Source: Caryophanales bacterium
GTDB lineage: Bacteria; Bacillota; Bacilli; Bacillales; Amphibacillaceae
Length of the DNA: 64,000 bases
Direction: 5' to 3'
NCBI GenBank assembly: GCA_026168805.1
Contig: JAPFDS010000036.1
Span: 1-64,000 of the forward strand
Below the pieces are notes generated by a model. It ran no database searches. It was not told the origin of the DNA and saw only the letters and a list, made by a program, of their open reading frames with translations. Positions 8,708 to 15,719 of this stretch are shown in pieces; positions within the stretch are counted from its first letter, which is position 1; each line of letters starts with the position of its first letter. Made by a program: the position numbers and the translations under genes.

Positions 8708-9253
8708 ATGACGTGGATTATTATCATTGCGGTAGTAGTAATATTAGTAATCGGTACAATATTGACGTATAACTCACTTGTTCGGCTAAGAAATTGGATC
8801 AAAGAAGCATGGGCTCAAATTGACGTTCAGTTAAGACGTCGTCATGAGTTAATCCCGAATTTAGTGAATACGGTAAAAGGCTATGCAGAACATGAACAAG
8901 AAACACTAACAAAAGTCATTGAAGCTAGAAATAAGCTCGTGAGTGGTTCGGCGCAAGACAGAATGGATGCAGATGGAGAGCTGCAAGGAGCTTTGAAATC
9001 TATTTTTGCTTTATCGGAATCCTATCCAGATCTAAAAGCAAATCAGAATTTTCTTGAGCTGCAAAACGAATTAACATCAACTGAAAATAAAGTAGCTTAT
9101 TCTCGCCAACTTTATAATAAAACAGTGGCGGATTACAACATTAAAGTTGAATCATTTCCATCAATGATTATTGCAAATGCATTTAATTTTAAACAAGTAG
9201 AACAGTTAAAGGCTCCAGAAGAAGCGCGAGAAGCGCCTACAGTATCGTTTTAA
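8708..9253 (+). CDS. lemA: LemA family membrane protein
   Basis: A 181-residue protein with one N-terminal membrane helix (residues 2-22) followed by the LemA coiled-coil domain: YNSLVRLRNWIKEAWAQIDV, then LRRRHELIPNLVNTVKGYAEHE, both hallmark segments. LemA proteins are membrane proteins of poorly known function, often paired with HtpX. Here htpX starts 13 bp downstream, so the two form an operon, probably for membrane protein quality control. The start at 8708 has AAAGGTGG 9 nt upstream. Confidence 0.93.
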   Translation: MTWIIIIAVVVILVIGTILTYNSLVRLRNWIKEAWAQIDVQLRRRHELIPNLVNTVKGYAEHEQETLTKVIEARNKLVSGSAQDRMDADGELQGALKSIFALSESYPDLKANQNFLELQNELTSTENKVAYSRQLYNKTVADYNIKVESFPSMIIANAFNFKQVEQLKAPEEAREAPTVSF

Positions 9254-9265
9254 TGGAGGCAACTT

Positions 9266-10156
9266 ATGCTTTATAAACAAATAAGAGCAAATAAACGGAA
9301 AACGATTTTCCTCGTTGCATTTTTTAGTTTATTAGTCCTTGGAATTGGTTGGGCAATTGGTTATATTTTTCAAGCGGATCCAGTAAGTGGGATTGTCATC
9401 GCCCTTGTTGTCCTAGCTATTTACTTGCCAGTCACGTACTTTTCCGCGACTAGCCAGGTCTTAAACATGTCCGGCGCACAAGAGGTTACGAAGCAACAAT
9501 ATCCACAACTCGTGGATGTTGTAGAAGAATTATCGATGGCGGCTCGACTTCCGATGCCGAAAGTGTACGTCATTAATGATTCTGTTCCGAATGCTTTTGC
9601 AACAGGTGTAAAACCTGAAAAGGGAGTCGTTGCTTTTACAACAGGATTGCTTGATACATTAAACCGGGAAGAACTTGAGGGAGTTGTTGCACACGAACTC
9701 GCCCACATTCGAAATTATGATATACGTTTAATGACGATTTGTATTGCACTTGTAGGTGTCATTGCGATTATCGGAAATATTGGATCACGAATGTTTCTGT
9801 TTGGGGGCAATAGAAGAGGTGGAGATCGGAAAACACATCCGATATTAATCATTCTCGCGATTGCTTTAGTAATTCTTGCTCCATTAGCAGCACAATTCGT
9901 TCGCCTGGCTGTTTCAAGAAATCGAGAGTATTTAGCAGATGCTACAGCTGTTGAGTTTACACGAAATCCAGTTGGACTAGCAAATGCACTCAGGAAAATT
10001 AGTGGTAATGATGAAGATATGGAAAACGCGAAGCCTGCTACAGCTTCGATGTATATCTCAAATCCTTTTGGTAAAAAGAGAAAGTCGAAAAAGGGAAGTC
10101 TCTTAGCTACACATCCACCGATTGAAAGCAGAATTGAACGTTTGCAAAATATGTAA
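9266..10156 (+). CDS. htpX: Membrane zinc metalloprotease HtpX (peptidase M48)
   Basis: A 296-residue M48B protease that degrades misfolded membrane proteins. Two N-terminal membrane helices (about residues 14-55) precede the catalytic zinc motif H143-E-L-A-H147 and a further helix pair around residues 155-220. The third zinc ligand and active-site surroundings are visible in SRNREYLADATAVEFTRNP. The C-terminus LLATHPPIESRIERL is a standard M48 end motif. It is cotranscribed with lemA. A hairpin with a T6 run at about 10160-10189 follows and is itself followed directly by a mobile element. Confidence 0.95.
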   Translation: MLYKQIRANKRKTIFLVAFFSLLVLGIGWAIGYIFQADPVSGIVIALVVLAIYLPVTYFSATSQVLNMSGAQEVTKQQYPQLVDVVEELSMAARLPMPKVYVINDSVPNAFATGVKPEKGVVAFTTGLLDTLNREELEGVVAHELAHIRNYDIRLMTICIALVGVIAIIGNIGSRMFLFGGNRRGGDRKTHPILIILAIALVILAPLAAQFVRLAVSRNREYLADATAVEFTRNPVGLANALRKISGNDEDMENAKPATASMYISNPFGKKRKSKKGSLLATHPPIESRIERLQNM

Positions 10157-10159
10157 AGG

Positions 10160-10190
10160 AGGGCCTACGAAAGGTAAGGCTCTTTTTTAT
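10160..10190 (+). terminator. Probable terminator of lemA-htpX
   Basis: GCCTAC and GTAAGGC pair with one bulge around a short loop and are followed by TCTTTTTT. The stem is imperfect, so the call is moderate. The mobile element at 10191 begins immediately after the TTAT that ends this T-tract. Confidence 0.55.
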
Positions 10191-10406
10191 CACGCATTAA
10201 CGAGCGGTAATACCCCCACTTCAAATTTCTGAATAAACCAAAGAAAATAAGTGGGGGATAAACTGCTCGTAAATCCCTGATTCTGTTCGGGCCTACAGGA
10301 TGTAGGTCACAAAGGATTTGTCACAGGACGTGACGTTCTTATCCTTTGTTCCCCTATTGTCAGTGGGGGATGAATAAAAACCCCACTGAATGAAGTTTCA
10401 CTTTAT
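10191..10406 (+). mobile_element. Non-autonomous IS200/IS605-like element, copy 1 (216 bp)
   Basis: This segment shares its left about 100 bp and right about 45 bp with the segment at 28944-29099. It follows TTAT on the left and ends in TTTCACTTTAT. It has no terminal inverted repeats and no target duplication, but has subterminal hairpins: 10201-10221 with 10249-10269 (stem around CCCCCACTT) and CAGTGGGG/CCCCACTG at 10361-10388. The middle holds about 70 bp missing from copy 2, folding into CCTACA-GGA-TGTAGG and a nested ACAAAGGAT/ATCCTTTGT stem enclosing GTCAC/GTGAC. No transposase is encoded. The class is inferred from the flanks; see findings. Confidence 0.7.
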
Positions 10407-10420
10407 TAAAAGCGGTAAGG

Positions 10421-10448
10421 TTGCATCAACATTAAAAAGCGTTACAAT
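10421..10448 (+). promoter_or_regulatory. Sigma-A promoter of metA
   Basis: TTGCAT (10421-10426) and TACAAT (10443-10448) are separated by 16 nt and lie about 43 bp before the metA start codon. The leader is too short for an S-box riboswitch. The -35 box is only 14 bp from the end of the mobile element, so the insertion has replaced whatever lay farther upstream. Confidence 0.6.
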
Positions 10449-10490
10449 GGATAACATATATTGTTTAATGGACAGGAGAGTGGATGGACA

Positions 10491-11411
10491 GTGCCGATAA
10501 AAATACCGCAAACATTGCCAGCGAGTCATTTACTAAAAAAAGAAAACATTTTCGTAATGGATGAAGGACGTGCGAGCAAGCAAGATATTCGTCCATTAAA
10601 TATAGCAATTTTAAATTTAATGCCTGAGAAAGAGCGGACAGAACTTCAATTGCTTCGTTTACTCGGAAATACTCCACTTCAAGTCAATGTGACGTTTTTA
10701 CATACAGCTTCATATGCTTCAAAAAATGTGAGTAAATCGCATTTAGATACATTTTATAGCTCCATCGATGAAGTAAAAGACGAGAATTTTGATGGGATGA
10801 TTATTACTGGAGCACCAGTCGAGCATCTCGATTTTGAAGAAGTGAGTTATTGGGATGAATTAGCGGATATTATGGAGTGGACGAACACACACGTGACATC
10901 TGTTATGCATATTTGTTGGGGAGCTCAAGCAGCCCTTTATTATCATTACGGCATTGATAAATTCGAACTTGATGAAAAATGCTTTGGGATATTTGAACAT
11001 GACGTACGTCATCCGAAAACACGTCTTGTTCGTGGATTTAATGATACATATTATGCACCACATTCACGGTATACAGCCGTTTCAGAGGAAGAAATTAAAA
11101 AGAATGATCGCTTAACACTCTTGTCAGCATCGGAGGAAGCGGGAGCATTTTTAATTAAATCAAAGGACTCTAAACATATTATGATTACCGGACATCTAGA
11201 ATATGACGCTGATACACTTGCGGAAGAATATGAGCGGGATCTTGCCAAGGGTGTTGATATAGCCAAGCCGAAAAATTATTTTCCGAATGGAGACATCACA
11301 CAAGAACCTAAAAATACGTGGAGGTCGCATACGCATTTATTATTTTCAAATTGGCTCAACTATTATGTGTATCAAGAAACACCATTCGACTGGGATTCAT
11401 CAAACCTGTGA
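10491..11411 (+). CDS. metA: Homoserine O-acetyltransferase (MetA family)
   Basis: Activates homoserine by O-acylation, the first committed step of methionine synthesis, in the cytoplasm. From the GTG at 10491 the protein has 306 residues and starts [10 protein letters not shown], the canonical MetA N-terminus; the frame is open from a TTG at 10461 but homology and the GGAGAG at 10475 fix the later start. The nucleophile is C142 (HICWGAQAA) and the His-Glu pair lies in GHLEYD. Residue 111 is Glu (GAPVE111); in this family Glu111 is known to go with acetyl-CoA and Gly111 with succinyl-CoA, so an acetyltransferase is predicted despite the usual succinyltransferase label. Confidence 0.93.
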   Translation: MPIKIPQTLPASHLLKKENIFVMDEGRASKQDIRPLNIAILNLMPEKERTELQLLRLLGNTPLQVNVTFLHTASYASKNVSKSHLDTFYSSIDEVKDENFDGMIITGAPVEHLDFEEVSYWDELADIMEWTNTHVTSVMHICWGAQAALYYHYGIDKFELDEKCFGIFEHDVRHPKTRLVRGFNDTYYAPHSRYTAVSEEEIKKNDRLTLLSASEEAGAFLIKSKDSKHIMITGHLEYDADTLAEEYERDLAKGVDIAKPKNYFPNGDITQEPKNTWRSHTHLLFSNWLNYYVYQETPFDWDSSNL

Positions 11412-11435
11412 AGTATACTCTTCACAGGTTTTTCA
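11403..11435. terminator. Bidirectional terminator containing both stop codons
   Basis: AACCTGTGAAG (11403-11413) and CTTCACAGGTT (11420-11430) form a perfect 11-bp stem with a 6-nt loop, followed by TTTTC on the plus strand. The TGA of metA (11409-11411) lies in one arm and the TGA of modC (11422-11424) in the other, so both genes end with codons AAC CTG TGA drawn from the same palindrome. Confidence 0.8.
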
Positions 11436-12078
11436 ATTTCTTATGAGCGTTACTGATACGCTCCGGATGTAATGTTCCTTCATGTATATAGAGTATTTTA
11501 GAAGCTAGCTTTTCAGCTTCTGCATGACTATGTGTCACAAGAATTACAGGAATTTTCCATAGCGTATGAATGCGAAGCAGCTCTTCATGTCCCCGATTTT
11601 TTGTATCATCATCCAAAGCTGAGAACGGCTCATCAAGTAGAAGAACGTCAGGCTCGGTTGCGATGGCACGAGCTATTGCGACCCGCTGTTTCTCCCCGCC
11701 AGAAATCATATGGGGATATGCATCCCTTACGTGTGTGATTCCTAGCTCCCTCATTAATTGCTTGGCAAAGTCTTCTGATTTCATTCCGTAAGCAATGTTG
11801 TCCCAGACGGTTTTGTGTGGAAAGAGGGCGTAGCTTTGAAATAAATAGCCGATCTTTCGATGTTGAATTGGAACGATTGTTTGCTTGTTCTCGGAAAGGA
11901 TCCGATTATTCAATCGAATATGTCCTTTATCCGAACGACTTAGCCCAGCAATACATTCTAAAATCGACGTTTTCCCTGCACCAGAAGGGCCAAAAAGAGC
12001 GACGATTTCGTCTTCAACTTGAAACGAAACATCCAGCATAAAGTGATTCAGTTGTTTTTCAATGTGTACATCTAACAT
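11422..12078 (-). CDS. modC: Molybdate ABC transporter ATPase
   Basis: A 218-residue ABC ATPase energising molybdate import with ModB. Walker A is GPSGAGKTS, the signature is SGGEKQR, and Walker B is VLLLDEPFSALD, followed by the H-loop in ILVTHSH. It stops right after the ATPase core and so lacks the C-terminal MOP/TOBE molybdate-binding domain that longer ModC proteins have. The ATG at 12078 is chosen because GAGGAGG lies 6 nt upstream; the ATG at 12093 overlaps that site. It is the last gene of modABC and shares a terminator with metA. Confidence 0.88.
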   Translation of the reverse strand: MLDVHIEKQLNHFMLDVSFQVEDEIVALFGPSGAGKTSILECIAGLSRSDKGHIRLNNRILSENKQTIVPIQHRKIGYLFQSYALFPHKTVWDNIAYGMKSEDFAKQLMRELGITHVRDAYPHMISGGEKQRVAIARAIATEPDVLLLDEPFSALDDDTKNRGHEELLRIHTLWKIPVILVTHSHAEAEKLASKILYIHEGTLHPERISNAHKKLKNL

Positions 12079-12106
12079 AGCATTCCTCCTCATACGAAGG
12101 TATAGT

Positions 12107-12809
12107 TTACGGTCTATTTCTTTGTTCCGTATATTTAAGCATATTGCGTTTACTCCACCAGTTTAACCAAAGCATCGCACTAAAACCGAGGGATATAATA
12201 ATCACTACCCAAAATGTTGCCATCTCCATATTTCCAGATTCTACCGCGAAATAAATGGCAAGTGGAATGGTGTCTGTGACGTTGGGAATGTATCCAGCAA
12301 TCATTAGTGTTGCGCCAAACTCCCCAAGTGCCCGAGCAAAAGTTAGTACAAGACCTGATAGCAACCCTGGCCAAGCGAGCGGAAATGAAATGGTCATAAA
12401 TACTTTGAATGGTGAAGCGCCCATGGTCAGTGCTGCGTTTTCTACATTTGGGTCATATTGCTGGAATGCGGCAGAAGCGCTCTGATACATGAGCGGAAAA
12501 GATACTACGACAGCAGCAATAATTACTGCATACCATGTAAATACAACTTGAACATCAAAAACCTCTAAAAGAAGTTTACCGATCAAGCCATTTTTTCCAA
12601 ACAAATAAAGCAACCCAAATCCAACAACTGTTGGTGGAAGAACGAGCGGGAGCATAATAATTGCTTCAAGAATGCTTTTTCCTTTAAATTCATTTCGAGC
12701 GACAATTCTAGCAATGATTACTCCGGTAATAAAAACAATAACAGTGGCAATCGCAGCCGTTTTAAATGATAACCACAGTGGCGATAAATTTACTTGTTCG
12801 ATAAGACAT
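12107..12809 (-). CDS. modB: Molybdate ABC transporter permease, start codon out of frame
   Basis: The frame encodes a ModB-type permease with the loop SFPLMYQSASAAFQQYD and ALGEFGATLMIAGYIPN (the EAA contact region to ModC). Family-like sequence runs upstream of the first in-frame ATG (12655): SPLWLSFKTAAIATVIVF and ARNEFKGKSILEAI, giving the expected first helix. However, between the in-frame stop at 12811 and 12655 there is no ATG, GTG or TTG. A well-spaced AAAAGGTG followed by ATG sits at 12809 but in another frame; deleting one T after that ATG would join it to CTT ATC GAA CAA. Either a 1-bp insertion, a sequencing error or a rare ATC start must be assumed. Confidence 0.75.
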
Positions 12810-12832
12810 CACCTTTTCAACCTACGTTAACT

Positions 12833-13609
12833 TCACTTCTTAAATCCATGTGTTGCTAAAATATCTTGCCCTTCCTCAGATAACATATAATCCAAAAATG
12901 CTTGTACTTCTTCTGGATGTTTCGAATCATCAATAATCGCACCTGGGTAAATGATGGGATCATGAAGTCCTTCTTCAGCTGTTGCTAACATTTGAATATC
13001 ATCTGAGGTCAGTGCATCGCTTTCATACACGAAGCCAATATCCGCATTTCCAGTTTCTACATATGTTAACACTTGGCGAACATCTTTGGCTAAAATAATG
13101 TGGTCGCTCAAAGTCTCCCACATGCCAAGGGATTTTAATGTATCTTTCGTATATCCTCCTGCGGGAACACTCTCAGGATTTCCAACAGCAATTTCATCCA
13201 CGTCTCCAGGTGAGATTTCCTCAAATGATTGGTATGATAGAGAAGAATCTTTATGTGCGATGAGAACGAGAGTATTTCCAGTCACATCTTTACGTGTGCT
13301 AGCATCAATCACATTTTCATCTTCTAACGTGTCCATCCAGTTTTGGTTCGCTGAGATGAAAAGATCAATCGGCGCACCTTGTTGAATTTGCTGCGCGAGT
13401 GTACCTGAACCGGCTAAATTAAACGTAAGCTCTACGTTATGTTTTTTTTCATAGATTTCCTGCATTTCTTCTAAGGCATCTGTCAAACTAACAGCAGCGG
13501 AAATGATTATTTCAATAGGTTCATCATTCGTTTTTTCTGAAGAACAACCAACGAGTAGTAGTATGCATGCAACTAGAGGAACCAGCCATTTATTTTTAAA
13601 AAAATTCAT
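12833..13609 (-). CDS. modA: Molybdate-binding lipoprotein
   Basis: A 258-residue periplasmic-type binding protein delivering molybdate (or tungstate) to ModBC. Signal peptide with lipobox LLVGC anchors it outside the membrane. ModA landmarks: ISAAVSLTDALEEM at the N-terminus, FNLAGSGTLAQQIQQGAPIDLFISA (oxyanion-binding Ser and the ASAN-like segment), GNADIGFVYESDA and a C-terminal FLDYMLSEEGQDI. A strong AAGGAGGT lies 5 nt before the ATG. It is first in modABC and divergent from a regulator across a 454-bp gap that holds an inverted repeat and a 51-bp repeat array. Confidence 0.94.
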   Translation of the reverse strand: MNFFKNKWLVPLVACILLLVGCSSEKTNDEPIEIIISAAVSLTDALEEMQEIYEKKHNVELTFNLAGSGTLAQQIQQGAPIDLFISANQNWMDTLEDENVIDASTRKDVTGNTLVLIAHKDSSLSYQSFEEISPGDVDEIAVGNPESVPAGGYTKDTLKSLGMWETLSDHIILAKDVRQVLTYVETGNADIGFVYESDALTSDDIQMLATAEEGLHDPIIYPGAIIDDSKHPEEVQAFLDYMLSEEGQDILATHGFKK

Positions 13610-13633
13610 GTTTACCTCCTTATTTACATCTAA

Positions 13634-13659
13634 TTATATCTATTTATAACTAGATATAA
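13634..13659. promoter_or_regulatory. Inverted repeat upstream of modA, candidate operator
   Basis: TTATATCTA (13634-13642) and TAGATATAA (13651-13659) form a perfect 9-bp inverted repeat with an 8-nt spacer, 25 bp upstream of the modA start codon. Its AT-rich TATAT core recalls ModE-type operators. The likely binder is the divergently encoded regulator at 14064; this is inference from position. Confidence 0.5.
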
Positions 13660-13693
13660 CCAATTATAGTTGAAAGCGAGTTAAAAGCAACTG

Positions 13694-14045
13694 CTCGCCC
13701 GAGATTTAAACGCATTTGTGATTTGCGTTTTAAAAAAGTAGCATTTCGCCCGAAATTTAGACGCATTTCCGGTTTGCGTTTAAAAAAAGGATCCTTTCGC
13801 TCGAAATTTAAACGCATTTCAGTTTTGCGTTTAAAAAAAGGAGCATCTCGTTCGAAATTTAAACGCATTTCAGTTTTGCGTTTAAAAAAAGGAGCATCTC
13901 GTTCGAAATTTAGACGCATTTCAAGTTTGCGTTTAAAAAAAGCATCATCTCGTCCGAAATTTAGACGCATTTCAGTTTTGCGTTTAAAAAAAGAAGCATC
14001 TCGCCCGAAATTTAAACGCATTTCCAATTTGCGTTTTAAAAAATT
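13694..14045. repeat. 51-bp tandem repeat array (7 copies), array 2
   Basis: GCATTT recurs at 13712, 13763, 13814, 13865, 13916, 13967 and 14018, a strict 51-bp period. Each unit holds a hairpin with arms TTTAAACGCA and TGCGTTTAAA around an 8-nt loop, joined by a linker such as AAAGGAGCATCTCGTTCG. Units show scattered substitutions. Both strands remain open because the period is 17 codons, and the translations are basic 17-residue repeats without family likeness. The array fills the divergent promoter space between modA and its presumed regulator, ending 18 bp before the regulator's ATG. Confidence 0.92.
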
Positions 14046-14063
14046 AGAAAGTAGTGATGATTC

Positions 14064-14963
14064 ATGAGTCAGTCATATACGCCAGATGATCTTGCACACT
14101 TGCTGCAAGTATCCAAATTAACGGTTTATGATTTAATTAAAAAAGGAGATATTCCGGCATACCGGGTTGGAAGACAAATGCGGATTGATGCGGTTGATTT
14201 TGAACGATATAAATCGAGAGGAAAAGAAGTGAAGACAACTTCATTTACTAGATCAACAGATGAACAACAATCGGTAGTCATTAGTGGGCAAGATAATTGT
14301 CTAGATATGTTAGCGCGGGAATTAGAAGGACAAGAAAATATCCAACCACTTCGCTCTTATGCCAGTAGTATGGACGGTCTTATCTCGATGTATCAAGGAG
14401 AAGCGGATATCGTTAGTGTACATTTATTAGACGGAGATACGGGAGAATATAATATTCCTTATGTGAAAAAGTTGCTCGTCAGTCATTCCTTTCAATTGAT
14501 TCGCTTCATTCAACGAGAAGTCGGTTTTTATGTCGCTAAAGGAAATCCTAATAATATCAAATCTTGGAAAGACATTCAGGACCAACAACTTACATTAGCC
14601 AATAGAGAACCTGGAGCAGGGGCGCGAGTCGTTGTCGATGAAGAGTTGCGCATGAATGGAATTGCTAGAGGTGCGATAAACGGCTATGACAATATTCATA
14701 CAAGTCATATGGCAGTTGCTTCAGAAGTGGAAAGCGGTCGTGCCGATGTAGGAGTGGGTATTAAACAAGTTGCTGAAATGGCCAAGCTTGAATTCATTCC
14801 GATTCGGGAAGAGAACTATGATCTTGTTTTATTAAATAGCTCTGAAAAAAAAGAGGCTATGCAACAAGTAACACGCATTTTAACAAATGAAAATTTCCAG
14901 AAGCAACTCAAGTCTTTACATTACAAAATAGAGGATATTGGAACCGTTTTGTATGAGCAATAA
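14064..14963 (+). CDS. Excisionase-type HTH regulator with molybdate-binding-protein-like domain (YvgK-like)
   Basis: A 299-residue protein with two domains. Residues 1-52 are an excisionase/MerR-type helix-turn-helix (YTPDDLAHLLQVSKLTVYDLIKKGDIPAYRVGRQMRID). Residues about 70-295 are a periplasmic-binding-protein-like domain fused to the DNA-binding part, with LREPGAGARVVVDEELRMNG-like sequence (NREPGAGARVVVDEEL) and SGRADVGVGIKQVAE. B. subtilis YvgK has the same architecture beside its modABC genes. It probably senses molybdate and controls the divergent modABC operon. The ribosome binding site is weak (GAAAG), and the array of 51-bp repeats ends just upstream, so its own promoter is not evident. 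Confidence 0.85.
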   Translation: MSQSYTPDDLAHLLQVSKLTVYDLIKKGDIPAYRVGRQMRIDAVDFERYKSRGKEVKTTSFTRSTDEQQSVVISGQDNCLDMLARELEGQENIQPLRSYASSMDGLISMYQGEADIVSVHLLDGDTGEYNIPYVKKLLVSHSFQLIRFIQREVGFYVAKGNPNNIKSWKDIQDQQLTLANREPGAGARVVVDEELRMNGIARGAINGYDNIHTSHMAVASEVESGRADVGVGIKQVAEMAKLEFIPIREENYDLVLLNSSEKKEAMQQVTRILTNENFQKQLKSLHYKIEDIGTVLYEQ

Positions 14964-14989
14964 ACTTTTTTATGATGGGATTCGCTTGT

Positions 14990-15017
14990 TTGACAATAAA
15001 AGAATGCTATGTATAAT
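14990..15017 (+). promoter_or_regulatory. Sigma-A promoter of TetR/ABC-2 operon
   Basis: Consensus TTGACA (14990-14995) and TATAAT (15012-15017) with a 16-nt spacer. Transcription should start near 15024, about 45 nt before the TetR start codon, and run straight into the palindromic operator at 15029. Confidence 0.85.
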
Positions 15018-15028
15018 ACAATATAGAT

Positions 15029-15044
15029 GTAAGTGAGTACTTGC
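15029..15044. promoter_or_regulatory. TetR operator, site 1
   Basis: GTAAGTGAGTACTTGC contains the palindrome G-Y-AAGT-N4-ACTT-R-C and covers about +5 to +20 of the consensus promoter. The same pattern recurs at 15671 before the permease gene, which supports recognition by the TetR protein encoded between them. Confidence 0.6.
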
Positions 15045-15068
15045 ATTTTAGGTGAAAGGGGAATACAA

Positions 15069-15647
15069 GTGACTGAGCAATCTACAAAGGAACGCATCAT
15101 TCTAGCTGCGATTGATCTAGTTCATGAACGAGGTTATCAAGGTGCAACGACGAAAGCGATAGCCGAACGTGCAGGGGTAAATGAGGTAACGTTATTTCGT
15201 CATTTTGGAAATAAAAAAGGTATTATGAAAGCTGCCATTGATACATTTTCTATTCCTGACCATTTATTACAGACGATTGATGCTCAATTGAGATGGGACT
15301 TAGAGCACGACTTACCTTTCCTTGTTCGACAGTATCATGAAATCGTTGAACAAAAGGAACAAGTCATTTTAATTAGTTTAAAAGAAGCGGGTACATTTCC
15401 AGAGTTAGATGAATTAATCGCGCATATTCCGACAATGTATAAAGAAAAAATAAAAACATATTTTGAGCAAATGGTTGCTGATGGGAAAATTCGTAAAGAA
15501 GATCCTGAAACTTTAGCGACAAGCTTTATTTATATGAACTTTGGTTACTTTTTCTTGAAAAATAGAATAGATGCAAGTAAAGGCCCCATTCAGCTAGATT
15601 CATTTATTGAAAACGATATTGCTTTGTTTATACGCTCGATTCAATGA
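15069..15647 (+). CDS. TetR-family repressor, autoregulated
   Basis: A 192-residue TetR protein. The DNA-binding domain reads RIILAAIDLVHERGYQGATT and AERAGVNEVTLFRHFGNKK, followed by an all-helical ligand domain. GTG at 15069 is the start, with AAAGGGG 6-10 nt upstream; earlier in-frame codons fall inside the operator and promoter. It is followed by an ABC-2 permease in the same direction, and matching operators lie before each of the two genes, so it should repress its own promoter and the exporter. Inducer unknown. Confidence 0.9.
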   Translation: MTEQSTKERIILAAIDLVHERGYQGATTKAIAERAGVNEVTLFRHFGNKKGIMKAAIDTFSIPDHLLQTIDAQLRWDLEHDLPFLVRQYHEIVEQKEQVILISLKEAGTFPELDELIAHIPTMYKEKIKTYFEQMVADGKIRKEDPETLATSFIYMNFGYFFLKNRIDASKGPIQLDSFIENDIALFIRSIQ

Positions 15648-15670
15648 GCGTTCTTTTTTTCACACCCCAT

Positions 15671-15686
15671 GCAAGCAAGTACTTAC
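15671..15686. promoter_or_regulatory. TetR operator, site 2
   Basis: GCAAGCAAGTACTTAC matches the reverse complement of site 1 at most palindrome positions (GTAAGT at one end, CTTGC at the other). It lies 34 bp before the ABC-2 permease start codon. No separate sigma-A promoter was seen here. Confidence 0.5.
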
Positions 15687-15719
15687 AAACAAAGTTAACA
15701 GATCGAAAGGAGAAAAAGA

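Noticed and set aside
10407..10490. S-box (SAM-I) riboswitch before metA
   Set aside because: The leader after the promoter is only about 35 nt and lacks the conserved S-box core.
8164..14045. CRISPR array interpretation of the two 51-bp arrays
   Set aside because: Units are contiguous and similar throughout, without unique spacers, and there are no cas genes.
13650..14067. Open frames on both strands across array 2 (114 and 125 codons)
   Set aside because: Same reason as array 1. The plus frame ends ATGA over the regulator start, but it has no ribosome binding site of its own.
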